Shown: piece by piece, positions 1-9,708 of the stretch
How the letters are laid out: the number at the start of each line of letters is the position of its first letter
Position numbering within the stretch: the stretch's first letter is position 1
NCBI GenBank assembly: GCA_013298145.1
Contig: JAAFJO010000003.1
Coordinates: forward strand, 124,001 to 188,000
Reading direction: 5' to 3'
Source: Betaproteobacteria bacterium
GTDB taxonomy: Bacteria > Pseudomonadota > Gammaproteobacteria > Burkholderiales > Casimicrobiaceae
Length of the DNA stretch: 64,000 nucleotides
The notes under the pieces: generated by a model
The model's input: the letters and a program-made list of their open reading frames with translations, nothing else
What the model was told of the DNA's origin: nothing
Databases searched by the model: none
Program-made: the position numbers and the translations under genes

Positions 1-813
1 GTGCTCGCAGTAAAGGATTACATCAATAAGAACGGCTTCCCCGGCATCGTGCTCGGTTTGTCGGGCGGGATCGATTCTGCGGTCGTGCTGGCAGTTGCGG
101 TGGATGCGCTCGGTGCTGAGCGAGTGCGCTGCGTGATGTTGCCGTCGAAGTTCAATGCCAGCATTTCGCTCGAGGATGCACGCTGGATGGCGGGTGTTCA
201 AGGCGTTCGCTACGATGAAATTGGGATTGAGCCCATCTACGAGGCATTTGAAGCGGCGCTGCTCGATCAATTCAAAGGCTACCCGGTCGACGCGAGCGAA
301 GAAAACTTGCAATCGCGCATACGCGGCACGCTACTCATGGCGATCTCAAACAAGACGGGCAATCTTGTCCTCACCACTGGCAACAAAAGCGAGATGACAA
401 CCGGATACGCCACGCTTTACGGCGATATGGCCGGCGGCTTTGGTGTGCTCAAAGATTGCGACAAAGAGCTTGTGTATGCGCTCGCGAACTATCGCAATCA
501 GTTCGGCCGTGTTATTCCAGAACGTGTGATTACACGCGCGCCATCCGCCGAGTTAAGACACGATCAGAAGGATCAAGATTCGTTGCCCGAATACCCCGTG
601 CTCGATGAGATCATGGCGTTGTACGTCGAGCGAAATCTCAGCATCGAAGAGATTGTCGCGCGGGGGATCGCGCGCGCCGATGTTGAAAAGGTCGTACGGC
701 TCCTTCGCATTAACGAGTACAAGCGCCGCCAAGCGCCAGTTGGGCCGCGCGTGACTCCGCGAGCCTATGGGCGGGATTGGCGCTACCCGATCACGAATGG
801 GTGGCGCGAATAG
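1..813 (+). CDS. nadE: NAD+ synthetase, C-terminal synthetase domain (5' end outside window)
   Basis: This is the ATP-dependent amidation domain that turns deamido-NAD into NAD. The P-loop SGGIDS lies near residue 21, followed by the synthetase landmarks TTGNKSE and GDMAGG, and a C-terminal RRQAPVGPRVTPRAYGRDWR segment typical of the glutamine-dependent long form. The frame is open from base 1, so the GTG there is probably internal; the N-terminal nitrilase-type glutaminase domain of the long form would lie upstream of the window. The gene is followed by glnB, a common betaproteobacterial neighbour. The family call is secure; that it is the long form is inferred from the C-terminal resemblance and the truncated start. 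Confidence 0.93.
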   Translation: MLAVKDYINKNGFPGIVLGLSGGIDSAVVLAVAVDALGAERVRCVMLPSKFNASISLEDARWMAGVQGVRYDEIGIEPIYEAFEAALLDQFKGYPVDASEENLQSRIRGTLLMAISNKTGNLVLTTGNKSEMTTGYATLYGDMAGGFGVLKDCDKELVYALANYRNQFGRVIPERVITRAPSAELRHDQKDQDSLPEYPVLDEIMALYVERNLSIEEIVARGIARADVEKVVRLLRINEYKRRQAPVGPRVTPRAYGRDWRYPITNGWRE

Positions 814-1052
814 CCGCGCCCTTCTCGCCGATTTGAACCGCTAATTTGCAATGTAGGGCGTCGGCGAGCGACAATCAGGCGAAGTGAACGGGCGCGAACA
901 TTCTTAATCCTCGGCCCCAAACTTGATCTTTCATTCCAACTTGGTAAAACTTGGCAGGGCTAGGCAAGGCGTTTCGCGTGATGCGGTAGATTGGTGAAGT
1001 CAACTTTGGCGACACCTGAACCGAAGGCAGCGAAACGCGGTGCAAGCAATAA

Positions 1053-1397
<345 letters not shown>

Positions 1398-1470
1398 TCC
1401 TTCGGGGTCGCATCGCAGGCGTTTGACATGGGCGTTTTGAAAGCGCTCGAATTAGAGGAGTAGAAGAATC

Positions 1471-1896
1471 ATGTCAATGATGGATGAGTTTAAGACCTTC
1501 GCAATGAAGGGAAATGTGGTTGACCTCGCCGTCGGCGTGATCATCGGTGGTGCGTTCGGCAAGATCGTCGACTCGGCGGTTGGCGATCTCATCATGCCGA
1601 TCATCGGGAAGATTTTTGGAGGGCTCGATTTTTCGAAGTTCTTCATTGTGCTCGGTGATAATCCCGAAAAACTCTCAAACCTCGCCGACCTTAAGAAGGC
1701 CGGGGTTGCCACATTTGCGTATGGCAACTTCATCACCATTCTCATTAACTTCATCATCCTCGCCTTCATTATTTTTCTGATGATCAAGGCGATGAACAAA
1801 GCGAAAGCGGCTGCAGAGCCGCCTGCACCGCCTCCTGCTGCTACACCCGAGGATGTTTTGTTACTCCGCGAGATTCGCGATAGCTTGCGAAAATAG
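1471..1896 (+). CDS. mscL: Large-conductance mechanosensitive channel
   Basis: This pentameric inner-membrane channel opens under membrane tension and protects against hypo-osmotic shock. Its 141 residues fit the family. The N-terminal amphipathic helix leads into TM1 with the signature [20 protein letters not shown]; the second membrane helix covers about residues 78-102 and the C-terminal LLREIRDSL bundle helix is present. A proline/alanine-rich linker PPAPPPAA precedes that helix. The start ATG follows a GAGGAG ribosome binding site by about ten bases. A hairpin terminator lies right after the stop, so the gene is probably a single transcription unit. Confidence 0.96.
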   Translation: MSMMDEFKTFAMKGNVVDLAVGVIIGGAFGKIVDSAVGDLIMPIIGKIFGGLDFSKFFIVLGDNPEKLSNLADLKKAGVATFAYGNFITILINFIILAFIIFLMIKAMNKAKAAAEPPAPPPAATPEDVLLLREIRDSLRK

Positions 1897-1915
1897 GTGA
1901 TGACGTAGACTCAGG

Positions 1916-1938
1916 AAAACCGGCTGCGGCCGGTTTTT
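1916..1938 (+). terminator. Rho-independent terminator after mscL
   Basis: A perfect nine-base stem AAAACCGGC / GCCGGTTTT with a four-base loop TGCG ends in a run of five T. It begins 20 bases after the mscL stop. Confidence 0.85.
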
Positions 1939-2050
1939 GTGTTCTAACGCAACGATCCCCGTCTTACGCCGCTCGCGCTGGCGCTGAGGTGTTGCGCACT
2001 ACCGATTGACGTGATGTACTCCCGCCTTGCAACCCTCTAGGAAGTCAGCT

Positions 2051-3577
2051 ATGCGTTCTCTCCTTGGCTTAGCCTCGCCGCTTAAGTTTGCGTTCGCTTT
2101 CTTTCTCGCTATGCACATGCAGACTGCGTTCGCAGCGCAACTGTATGTTGCTCCAGCGGGTGCTAACGCCGGTAACTGTCAGGTTTTGGCTACGCCCTGC
2201 CAAACAGTGGCTTATGCGCTCACACAAGCAGCTGCGTCCGGTGACACGATAAATATCGCTGCTGGCATTTACGAGGAGGAGCTGACGATCACTAAAAGCG
2301 TTTCGCTGGTGGGTGCCGGGGCCGCGTCCACGATCATCAAAGCGCCGGGTGCGCTCACAGTAAACGCAGCGATCCCTGGCAGCGGCGGGCAGCAAACTGC
2401 GATCGTGTTTGTTACGGGGGCGGTGAACGCAAGCATGCAGGCGTTGCACGTTCAGGGCCCAGGTACGACCGCATGCGGATCACTCGGCTATGGCATTTTC
2501 GTAGGCGGCGGTGCGAATTTTTCGTACAGCAACGGACGAATTACGCTCACTCGCGATGTCGCGCCACCGCTATCGAGCTGTCAGAACGGCACCGGCATCC
2601 GATTTGGCGCGGCCGCAACGTCGCAGGTTGGTACGGGAAGTGTGCAAAACAACACCATCGAAACCTTCCAGAAAAATGGTGTCACTGTCGATCACCTGGG
2701 TAGCAACGCAACCATTTCCGGCAATACGATTATCGGCGAAGTACCGCCGCCCAGCATTGCGCAGAACGGCATACAGGTGAGTCGGGGCGCAACTGCGGTT
2801 ATCAGCAACAACACGGTGCGTAACGAACAGTGCGGCGCGGCGAGCTGCGGTCCGAATTTCAATCAAGAATCGGCCACTGCCATCTTGCTTTTCAACCCGG
2901 GCAGTACAACGATCAGCGGCAACACCCTGACCGCCAGCGACTACGGAATCATCCTGTCAAACGACGCGGCCTCCACCGCGATCGTGACGGTGAACAACAA
3001 CACCATCTCTAGTAATCGATATGGCGGCGTTTTCGCGATTGGCGGTACGTTGAATCTCACGGGAAATACGATCACAGGCGGCAACTATGGCGTGATCGCA
3101 GGAAACTATGCTGGCGATGTGCAAGCCGGGATCATCAATCTGCTCGGCGGTAACGTGGTGAGCAACGCGGCGATCGCGGGCGTCACCGTCTATGACGAAG
3201 ACCTTGCCGATGCGATCGCACCCACCGTGCAAGGCTCGAACAATCAATTTGTAAATAATGCGGTTGGCGCATCCAACATTCCGCCGCAGGGTACGGTGAA
3301 TCTCACCTGTAATTGGTGGGGCACAGCGCAAGGCCCAATTAACTCGGCTAATCCGCTCGGAACCGGTAACCCGGCCACTGCAAACACGGTGTTTACCAAC
3401 TGGGCGACTAACAACACAAGTTTCGCCTGTAATGGCAACCCGCAGCTCAATGACCTGCAGGCGTTGCGGAGTGTGCCCACGACTCGCGCTTGGCACTTGG
3501 CCGCCTTGCTCATGCTGATTCTGACTGCGGCAGCAGCCGCGACGCGTTCACGCGCTTTGGTGCGCCGCATTCGATAG
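2051..3577 (+). CDS. Secreted right-handed parallel beta-helix protein with degenerate C-terminal sorting signal
   Basis: The protein has a signal peptide (hydrophobic stretch ending TAFAAQ), an N-terminal DUF1565-like start of the form LYVAPAGANAGNC...TPCQTVAYAL, and then many repeats containing I.NNTI, GNTI and GNTL turns, the pattern of pectate-lyase-like beta-helices. The C-terminus VPTTRAWHLAALL, followed by a hydrophobic run and arginines, looks like a diverged IPTL-CTERM signal read by exosortase H. The track starts at a TTG at 2027, but the ATG at 2051 has an AGGAAG site six bases upstream and begins directly at the signal peptide, so it is preferred. The substrate or role is unknown; surface adhesion or polysaccharide binding is plausible. 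Confidence 0.8.
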   Translation: MRSLLGLASPLKFAFAFFLAMHMQTAFAAQLYVAPAGANAGNCQVLATPCQTVAYALTQAAASGDTINIAAGIYEEELTITKSVSLVGAGAASTIIKAPGALTVNAAIPGSGGQQTAIVFVTGAVNASMQALHVQGPGTTACGSLGYGIFVGGGANFSYSNGRITLTRDVAPPLSSCQNGTGIRFGAAATSQVGTGSVQNNTIETFQKNGVTVDHLGSNATISGNTIIGEVPPPSIAQNGIQVSRGATAVISNNTVRNEQCGAASCGPNFNQESATAILLFNPGSTTISGNTLTASDYGIILSNDAASTAIVTVNNNTISSNRYGGVFAIGGTLNLTGNTITGGNYGVIAGNYAGDVQAGIINLLGGNVVSNAAIAGVTVYDEDLADAIAPTVQGSNNQFVNNAVGASNIPPQGTVNLTCNWWGTAQGPINSANPLGTGNPATANTVFTNWATNNTSFACNGNPQLNDLQALRSVPTTRAWHLAALLMLILTAAAAATRSRALVRRIR

Positions 3578-3714
3578 CGATAGCAGCTTCTGTGCGAGAT
3601 CCCAGCTTTAACTTGGGCTAATGGCTAAAAAAGCGATCAATTAACGTTTAAGTTGGAAAACGTTTAGTCCTTATAAAAGTTTGGGAACGCAAATTAAGCC
3701 GAGCAGTTGTGCGT

Positions 3715-4092
3715 TTAGCTTTTCGGCTTCGGCGGTAATACGATCACCGGACGGTGGTAGCCGTAATACGGCCAGCTTCGCCAGAAGAAATCGGGCTGTG
3801 AGCGTCGCCATTCTTCGTAGCGAACGTCTTCGATGGCGCGCGCCTGAAGCGCATCGAGAACCGGGTCTGGCAGGCCGCGCTCTTTGAGCTTGGCGTAGTC
3901 CGAGCCTGTTAAGACGAAGCGCTCGCGACTTCCTCGCAGGCTCGCAAGCAAGGATTCGGTGGATTCGCCCGCTTTGGCGCGCGTCACCAGGCCGTCAATG
4001 GTGAGTGGCGGCGCTGAATCTCCGAGCGTCGCGCAGCCGCCCAGTAAGAGCGCCGCAGCGGCAACAAACACAATTGGCTTTCGCATCGACAT
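3715..4092 (-). CDS. Small lipoprotein, function unknown
   Basis: The protein has 125 residues. The N-terminus is a lipoprotein signal peptide with the lipobox LLGGC at about residues 16-20, so it is predicted to be lipidated and held in the envelope. The middle region (LTIDGLVTRAKAGESTESLL ... YAKLKERGLPDPVLDALQ) resembles short helical repeats that bind within envelope proteins, and the tail is rich in tryptophan, tyrosine and proline. It converges with the beta-helix gene and diverges from the pseudouridine synthase. No family can be named with confidence. Confidence 0.75.
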   Translation of the reverse strand: MSMRKPIVFVAAAALLLGGCATLGDSAPPLTIDGLVTRAKAGESTESLLASLRGSRERFVLTGSDYAKLKERGLPDPVLDALQARAIEDVRYEEWRRSQPDFFWRSWPYYGYHRPVIVLPPKPKS

Positions 4093-4299
4093 AGCGTTTC
4101 TCCAAAAAACTCAAGGTACGCAACCGATAGTTTGACAGCAATTGCGGTCGGATGTTCTATCGCGGTTAAAGTGCGAGCGCCTTAGCCATCGCGGCGACGT
4201 CTTCAAGCGCGCGAATCGCCTGTGAAACAACGATCAAAGCAGCGTCGTCGCGCGCCATGCTCGCGTATGCTTCCGTGATTCTTGGTTTTCGTTTGTCGC

Positions 4300-5097
4300 A
4301 TGTCTTCACAGCCCAGCTCGCCGCCCGCGCCGTCCACGGCCGGTTTCGAATCGCCCAACGAGAGCGTCCGCCTTTCAAAACGCATGAGCGAACTCGCGCT
4401 TTCCTCCCGCCGCGAAGCCGATGAGTGGATTGAGCGCGGCTGGGTGAAAGTGAACGGCACGGTCGCAGTGCTCGGGCAAAAAGTGACTCCTGCCGATCAC
4501 ATCGAAATCGACAAATCGGCGATGAAAGAGCAAGGCGAGCGCGTCACCGTCCTCATCAATAAACCGATCGGTTACGTGAGCGGCCAGGCCGAAGATGGTT
4601 ATGAGCCGGCCGTCGTGCTGGTGAAACCAGAGCATCGCTGGAATGGCGACCGTTCGCCTGTGCGCTTCGCGCGCGAGCAGCTCAAAAGCTTGGTGCCTGC
4701 AGGCCGCTTGGACATCGATTCCACGGGGCTTCTCGTGCTCACGCAGGACGGACGCGTCGCGAAACACCTGATCGGCGAGGATTCAACGGTTGAAAAGGAA
4801 TACCTTGTGCGCGTGCAGCTCTTTGGCAGCAAGCGCTTGAGCGATGCGGATTTGAAGCGACTCAACCACGGCCTCGCGCTCGATGGCGAAGCGCTCAAGC
4901 CCGCGAAAGTGTGGTGGCAAAACGAAGACCAGCTCCGCTTCATTTTGAACGAAGGCAAAAAGCGGCAAATCCGCCGAATGTGCGAACTGGTCGGGCTCAA
5001 AGTGATTGGCCTCAAACGCATCCGAATCGGCAACGTCGAGCTCGGCGATCTGCCGATTAGCAAGTGGCGGTATTTAGGGAAGAACGAGCGGTTTTAG
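4300..5097 (+). CDS. RsuA/RluF-type rRNA pseudouridine synthase
   Basis: The enzyme isomerises a uridine in ribosomal RNA to pseudouridine. An N-terminal S4 RNA-binding domain (VRLSKRMSE...SSRREADEWIERG.V.VNG) is followed by the catalytic domain with the motif GRLDIDSTGLL, where the Asp is the nucleophile, and a C-terminal KRQIRRMCELVG motif. The overall pattern, including LINKPIGYVSG and the ending IRIGNVELGDLP, is closest to RluF (23S rRNA U2604 in E. coli). The track begins at a TTG at 4282; the ATG at 4300 is the first standard start and still leaves a Ser/Pro-rich 25-residue leader before the S4 domain. The exact target base is inferred from resemblance only. Confidence 0.88.
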   Translation: MSSQPSSPPAPSTAGFESPNESVRLSKRMSELALSSRREADEWIERGWVKVNGTVAVLGQKVTPADHIEIDKSAMKEQGERVTVLINKPIGYVSGQAEDGYEPAVVLVKPEHRWNGDRSPVRFAREQLKSLVPAGRLDIDSTGLLVLTQDGRVAKHLIGEDSTVEKEYLVRVQLFGSKRLSDADLKRLNHGLALDGEALKPAKVWWQNEDQLRFILNEGKKRQIRRMCELVGLKVIGLKRIRIGNVELGDLPISKWRYLGKNERF

Positions 5098-5815
5098 AGC
5101 ACTGCATTTCGCATCGTTTCCGCCGCTGTGCTGGGAAAGGTCGCGCCAAGGGGGCGGGTGAGAGCTATGATTCTGCAAATCCAAGAATGCTCGGAATCGT
5201 GCGCGCTTATGTGCGTTAGCCCCAATGAAGTTAACCTGAGTCGAGGCGTTTGTTTCTGCACGATCTCATCGACTTTGCTTCATGTTTTCGCGGCTTCGGA
5301 ACCACGCTGGTCCGACGCGGCGCGCAGGAGCCCCGATGCGAGCTTTTAGGCTACGGGGCTGCGACGCCGGCGTGTTCAGCCAAGCTTTGGGATTTAGGGA
5401 AACGCTGAGCAAAACATACGTGACAGTGGCGACCTTGCCGATCGAAGGCGAAGCATTGTCGGCGTCGGGCGATCTGAAACCTCAAAATTCTTCAGTGTCG
5501 CCCCGTGATGTCTCAGTGTTTTGAGTTTCCAGCTCACCCCAGTCCGTCGCGCGCTGCGTCACGCACCCGCAGTAGCGTTTCTTTAGCCGAAAACCCAATG
5601 CGTATAGGGCCACTGACGACGTACGCGCCCCTTCGCAATAAAAAGCAATTCAGCGCCGTACGCGAGTTCAAACTGTTGCCGAAACGCTGCTCTCGAAGTC
5701 AAAAGCCAGTGCCAACACGGGTTCGGGATGCGGTCGCCCGACCGGTTCAGCTTGGATTCCACAGATGCTCCACAAACTACACTCTGTGTAAATCTCTTTT
5801 TTGTTGTTGAGTTTC
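5098..5815 (+). other. 718-base gap with no convincing gene
   Basis: Several short open frames occur (for example 5128-5349, 5282-5524, 5505-5810) but none has a plausible start, family motif or conserved-looking composition. No RNA gene or strong terminator was recognised. It may be gene debris or a long leader of tldD. Confidence 0.5.
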
Positions 5816-7267
5816 ATGACTTCTCTCCCCCCGTCTTCCGCTTTTTCCGTCGCGCAATCGTTGTTCCTCGCGCCCAGCGGCTTAAGTATCGATGCGCTGC
5901 AATCGACATTGGGTGGTATTCGCGCGCGCGGCTGTGAGTTCGCGGATTTGTATTTCGAACACAACAAGAGCGAAAGCTGGTCGCTGGAAGAGGGCATCGT
6001 TAAAAGCGGTAGTTTCTCCATCGATCAAGGCGTCGGTGTACGTGCGATCACCGGGGAGCAAACAGCCTTTGCGTATTCCGGCGATTTGTCGCTGGCGTCA
6101 ATCAATAAAGCAGCGACTACGGTCTCCGCTATTGGTGCGCAAGGCCAGTCGGGCACGGTTTCATTGATGATGCCGGGCAGCACTCCCGCGCTTTACTCGG
6201 CCAACGATCCGCTGGCATCGATCTCCGATGACGCGAAAATTGAATTGCTTAAAAAGGTTGAAGGGATCGCTCGAGCTCGCGACGCGCGGGTGACACAAGT
6301 GATGGTGAGCCTCGCGTGTGAGCATGTGGTGATGATGGTGCTGCGCTCGGATGGCGTGATGAATGCCGATGTACGACCGCTCTGCCGCGTGAATATCACG
6401 GCGATTGTGGAGTCGGGCGGACGGCGAGAGCAGGGCCGATCTGGCGGCGGCGGGAGATACGGTTTTGAGCGCTTTGATGAGGCGTTTTTGACGAAACGCG
6501 CGCATGAAGCGGTCGATATGGCGATTTTGAATCTGGACGCGCGCCCTGCGCCTGCGGGCGTGATGCCCGTGGTGCTTGGTCCCGGTTGGCCTGGCGTTTT
6601 GCTTCACGAGGCCGTTGGTCATGGGCTAGAGGGTGATTTCAATAGAAAGGGATCCTCTACTTATAGTGATCGTATCGGAGATCGCGTGGCGTCTAAAGGC
6701 GTAACGGTGATCGATGATGGAACGCTCAAGGATCGCCGCGGTTCGCTCACGGTTGACGACGAAGGCACGCCCACGGAAGCCACCGTTCTCATCGAAGACG
6801 GCATCCTTAAAGGCTACATGCAAGACACGATGAACGCGCGACTCATGGGCACGCGCTCCACGGGGAACGGCCGTCGCGAGAGCTACGCACATTTGCCGAT
6901 GCCGCGCATGACCAATACCTACATGCTTGGCGGCAACGAAGACCCGCAAGCCATTATTGAAAGCGTGAAGGACGGCATTTACGCCGTGAACTTCGGCGGC
7001 GGGCAGGTGGACATCACCAGCGGTAAGTTTGTTTTCACAATGGATGAGGCCTGGAAGATCGAAAACGGCAAGCTCATGTATCCGGTTAAAGGCGCAACCC
7101 TGATCGGCAACGGCATCGACGCGATGCAACAAATTTCGTTGGTCGGCAACGACATGGCGCTTGACGAAGGCATCGGCGTTTGCGGCAAGGAAGGTCAGAG
7201 CGTGCCAGTGGGGATTGGCCAACCAACGCTTCGGATTGATGGGTTGACCGTGGGCGGGACGGCCTGA
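5816..7267 (+). CDS. tldD: TldD metalloprotease
   Basis: This is the catalytic subunit of the TldD/TldE (PmbA) protease, which degrades unfolded peptides and matures microcins such as MccB17. The zinc motif HEAVGHGLEGD is present near residue 262, and the family N-terminus (ARGCEFADLYFEHN) and C-terminal glycine-rich strands are intact. The 483-residue length matches E. coli TldD (481). The track starts at a TTG; the ATG at 5816 is used instead and is the first normal start. No pmbA/tldE partner lies in this window, which is usual because the two genes are often unlinked. Confidence 0.94.
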   Translation: MTSLPPSSAFSVAQSLFLAPSGLSIDALQSTLGGIRARGCEFADLYFEHNKSESWSLEEGIVKSGSFSIDQGVGVRAITGEQTAFAYSGDLSLASINKAATTVSAIGAQGQSGTVSLMMPGSTPALYSANDPLASISDDAKIELLKKVEGIARARDARVTQVMVSLACEHVVMMVLRSDGVMNADVRPLCRVNITAIVESGGRREQGRSGGGGRYGFERFDEAFLTKRAHEAVDMAILNLDARPAPAGVMPVVLGPGWPGVLLHEAVGHGLEGDFNRKGSSTYSDRIGDRVASKGVTVIDDGTLKDRRGSLTVDDEGTPTEATVLIEDGILKGYMQDTMNARLMGTRSTGNGRRESYAHLPMPRMTNTYMLGGNEDPQAIIESVKDGIYAVNFGGGQVDITSGKFVFTMDEAWKIENGKLMYPVKGATLIGNGIDAMQQISLVGNDMALDEGIGVCGKEGQSVPVGIGQPTLRIDGLTVGGTA

Positions 7268-7755
7268 CGCGGAGAACGGTGAGCATTAGCATCGATGCTC
7301 CCTACCCGCTCGCGGGTCGTCATTGCCGGGGCAAGCGGAGGGACGGGCGCGCGAATGCTTGGCACCAGCAACAGAGTGGCGCATCCTCTTTCGGGTGGCG
7401 ATTGAGCGCGAGTTGGTCGCGCCCTCCGCTGCGCTCGTTCGCGTCGATCTAAAAAATAGGCCGTGCCTTCCAGCGTTAAGCGTTGCCCATCTTGCGGCGA
7501 TCGCGTTGGTACTCAGCGCAGCAAAAAATGTAAGCGTCCGTCGCAAGGCGCACTTGACGACGTAGCCAACGAGCGTTAGCTTGAACGCTTAATTGCGAGG
7601 CGCACAAAACACGATTGCTTCGCGCCGTGGGATACTAGCTCCGACTCAACGTCGATTCAGCTTTCGAAGCTTTGATCTCGGAGCCTGCGTGTCGTAAATG
7701 ACAACCGAAGTTCGTCTATTGCAGTTACCCGAGTTTTACTAACCAAGAGATTGAC
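7268..7755 (+). other. 488-base gap without a clear gene
   Basis: Short frames exist on both strands but lack family features. One 38-codon frame ending at 7579 holds a CPSCGD zinc-ribbon-like motif and may be a remnant or chance. No repeat, terminator or RNA gene is obvious. Confidence 0.45.
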
Positions 7756-8484
7756 ATGAAGTACGTATCGCTTTTTACGCTGCCCCTCGTCGCCGCTTTG
7801 CTGGTTGCCTGCGGCCCGTCTCCAGAACAAGTCGCGCGCGAGCAAGCGGCTAAAAAGCTCGAAGAAGCGGCAAAACAAATGGAAGAGGCTGGGAAGCGCG
7901 CGGAGGCCGCTGCGCAAAAAGGCGACGTCGGCGCCGCTGTGGGTGAGGCCATGAAAGCGCTCGGGGCTCTCGGCGGCGCGGCAAGCGGAGCGGCAGGCGC
8001 AGTAGGCGGGGCGAGCTACGAACCGGTGGACTTCCGGAAGTTGAAAAAGGCCCTACCCGCAGAGCTCGCGGGTTTTGAAGTTGGCGAGAGTGAAGGTTCG
8101 AAAAATAATGCATTCGGCATTTCGGTGTCGGAGGCCAAACGTTCGTTCCGATCGAAAGATGGCGCCAAGTCGGTTCGTTTCGAAATCGTGGATCCTGGCT
8201 CGCTCGCCGGCCCGTTCGCGCTCGCCCATGTGTGGCTGAATATTGAAGTAGATAAAGAAAGTAGCGACGGCTACGAGCGCACGACGACCGTATCGGGGCG
8301 ACGTGTGCATGAAAAATGGAGCAAGTCGAGTAAACGTGCTGAAGTGCAAACGGTCGTCGGCAAGCGCTTTTTGGTCGAAGTAGATGCCGAGGGACTGGAG
8401 ATGAACGAGGTTAAAGCGCTGGTAGCGAAGATCAACCTAGATCAGCTTGACGCGATGAAATCCGAGGGACTCAAAAAGAATTGA
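7756..8484 (+). CDS. Lipoprotein with alanine/glutamate coiled-coil segment, function unknown
   Basis: A 242-residue protein starts with a lipoprotein signal peptide ending in the lipobox LVAC (Cys at about residue 19). Residues about 25-60 form a strongly charged, alanine-rich helix (AAKKLEEAAKQMEEAGKR) that should be a coiled coil, then a Gly/Ala-rich linker. The C-terminal domain from about residue 90 is a mixed fold with DFRKLKKALPAELAGFEVGE and shows no recognised motif. An AAGAGA-like site lies ahead of the ATG. It stands alone, with gene-poor DNA on both sides. An envelope location is the only supported statement. Confidence 0.8.
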   Translation: MKYVSLFTLPLVAALLVACGPSPEQVAREQAAKKLEEAAKQMEEAGKRAEAAAQKGDVGAAVGEAMKALGALGGAASGAAGAVGGASYEPVDFRKLKKALPAELAGFEVGESEGSKNNAFGISVSEAKRSFRSKDGAKSVRFEIVDPGSLAGPFALAHVWLNIEVDKESSDGYERTTTVSGRRVHEKWSKSSKRAEVQTVVGKRFLVEVDAEGLEMNEVKALVAKINLDQLDAMKSEGLKKN

Positions 8485-8825
8485 CCGCCGCGTAACCGCC
8501 TAAGTCGCTGTAAAACATCTGCTTTGGAAGATCGAGGTGAGCGCGGTTCTCGACCGCGTTGATAGCTTTTCAGCGCAAGTTTTCTGATTTCCTCAGCAGA
8601 ATTTCTGCGTAAGCGCTGCGTGAAGCTATTTGGTCGATTTTTTCCGAAAAACGGCGCGTTTTGCTAACTGGCTACGTCTTTACAAGAGATATTGCTTCGT
8701 CACGCCGACGCCGCGTCGCAGCAGCAACACGGTTCTGACTCAATTGTCTTTGAATTGAATATCTGGTTGCTGCCGTTGAAATATTCAGGATATCCTTACA
8801 TCTGCTTCTTGTACGGGGGAAATTT
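8485..8825 (+). other. 341-base intergenic region upstream of the IPTL-CTERM gene
   Basis: It is relatively AT-rich near its 3' end and ends in a strong GGGGGAAA ribosome binding site before the next gene. It probably contains that gene's promoter, but no clean -35/-10 pair was found. Confidence 0.4.
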
Positions 8826-9635
8826 ATGAGAAAACTTTTGCAAACTGTTTGTGGACTTGCTGCACTCGCCGCAAGCTCGGTGTCACTGGCAATCTTTCAA
8901 AACGGAGGATTCGAGTCGGGAACCTTCGCTAACTGGACTCAGGGTTCAGGTGTTAATAACGGCTTGACCGGTGCGCAGCCGTTTGGCGGCTCAAGCGTAA
9001 ATTTGGGGGCGGGGGGATCGTTTCGCGGCGCCATCGTTTCTGGAGGCCCAGACCTAGTGGGTGCACCAATCACGCTTCCACGGGCGGGAACCTACACGGC
9101 TCGCGTGAACAATATCGCCTCGGGCGGGATCGCCAACTTCATTAGTCAGGCGGACACGATCACTGCTGCAGACCGTGACCCGGTGGACAACCTGCTTCAT
9201 GTCCGCTTCAGCTACGCCGTGGTTCTTAACAACCCCAACCATGTTCCAAGCGAACAGCCATTCTTCTACTTGCGTGTAAGAAACGTCACCAAGAACACGA
9301 CGCTTTTTGAGGATTTTTCGTTTGCTGGGCAATCCGGAACGCAGTTCGTGCCAGTCCCTACCAATACTGCGTACGCATATCTCGACTGGAAAAACGCTGA
9401 TGTCATCGTTCCTAATGCGGACCTCGGCGACACCATCGAAGTCTATTTGCTGGCTTCGGATTGCGAGCCCACCGCTCACCCTGGCTATGCGTACTTGGAT
9501 GGATTCGGTTCGGCCGTCGTCGTTCCTGGTCCGCAGGCGACAGCGACTGCTATTCCAACGATGAACGAGTGGGCGTTGCTCTCGCTGGGCCTTTTGCTCC
9601 TCGGTGGCGCCGCCTACACTGGACGTCGCAGCTAA
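8826..9635 (+). CDS. Exported IPTL-CTERM sorting domain protein
   Basis: The 269-residue protein has a Sec signal peptide (about residues 1-22), then an N-terminal NGGFESGTFANWTQGSG motif seen at the start of many sorted surface proteins with carbohydrate-binding-like beta-sandwich folds. The C-terminus carries a textbook sorting signal: IPTMNEW, a hydrophobic helix (ALLSLGLLLLGG) and a terminal RRS. Such tails are thought to be recognised by exosortase H; no exosortase gene is in this window. A strong ribosome binding site GGGGGAAA precedes the ATG and a terminator follows the stop, so it is monocistronic. The ligand is unknown. Confidence 0.88.
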   Translation: MRKLLQTVCGLAALAASSVSLAIFQNGGFESGTFANWTQGSGVNNGLTGAQPFGGSSVNLGAGGSFRGAIVSGGPDLVGAPITLPRAGTYTARVNNIASGGIANFISQADTITAADRDPVDNLLHVRFSYAVVLNNPNHVPSEQPFFYLRVRNVTKNTTLFEDFSFAGQSGTQFVPVPTNTAYAYLDWKNADVIVPNADLGDTIEVYLLASDCEPTAHPGYAYLDGFGSAVVVPGPQATATAIPTMNEWALLSLGLLLLGGAAYTGRRS

Positions 9636-9663
9636 TTGGACGTGCGCTAATCGCGTCGATTCC

Positions 9664-9685
9664 AGCCCTCTGCGGAGGGCTTTTT
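9664..9685 (+). terminator. Rho-independent terminator after the IPTL-CTERM gene
   Basis: A seven-base stem AGCCCTC / GAGGGCT with loop TGCG is followed by TTTT. It starts 28 bases after the stop codon. Confidence 0.85.
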
Positions 9686-9708
9686 GTTGACCAGACGGTT
9701 CTCCCTTC

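Noticed and set aside
4166-4378. 70-codon minus-strand frame ahead of the pseudouridine synthase
   Set aside because: Most of it is antisense to the synthase start and no family or ribosome binding site supports it.
7460-7579. Short frame with CPSCGDRVG zinc-ribbon-like motif
   Set aside because: Only 38 codons with GTG start, no ribosome binding site and only three cysteines; could be a remnant or chance.
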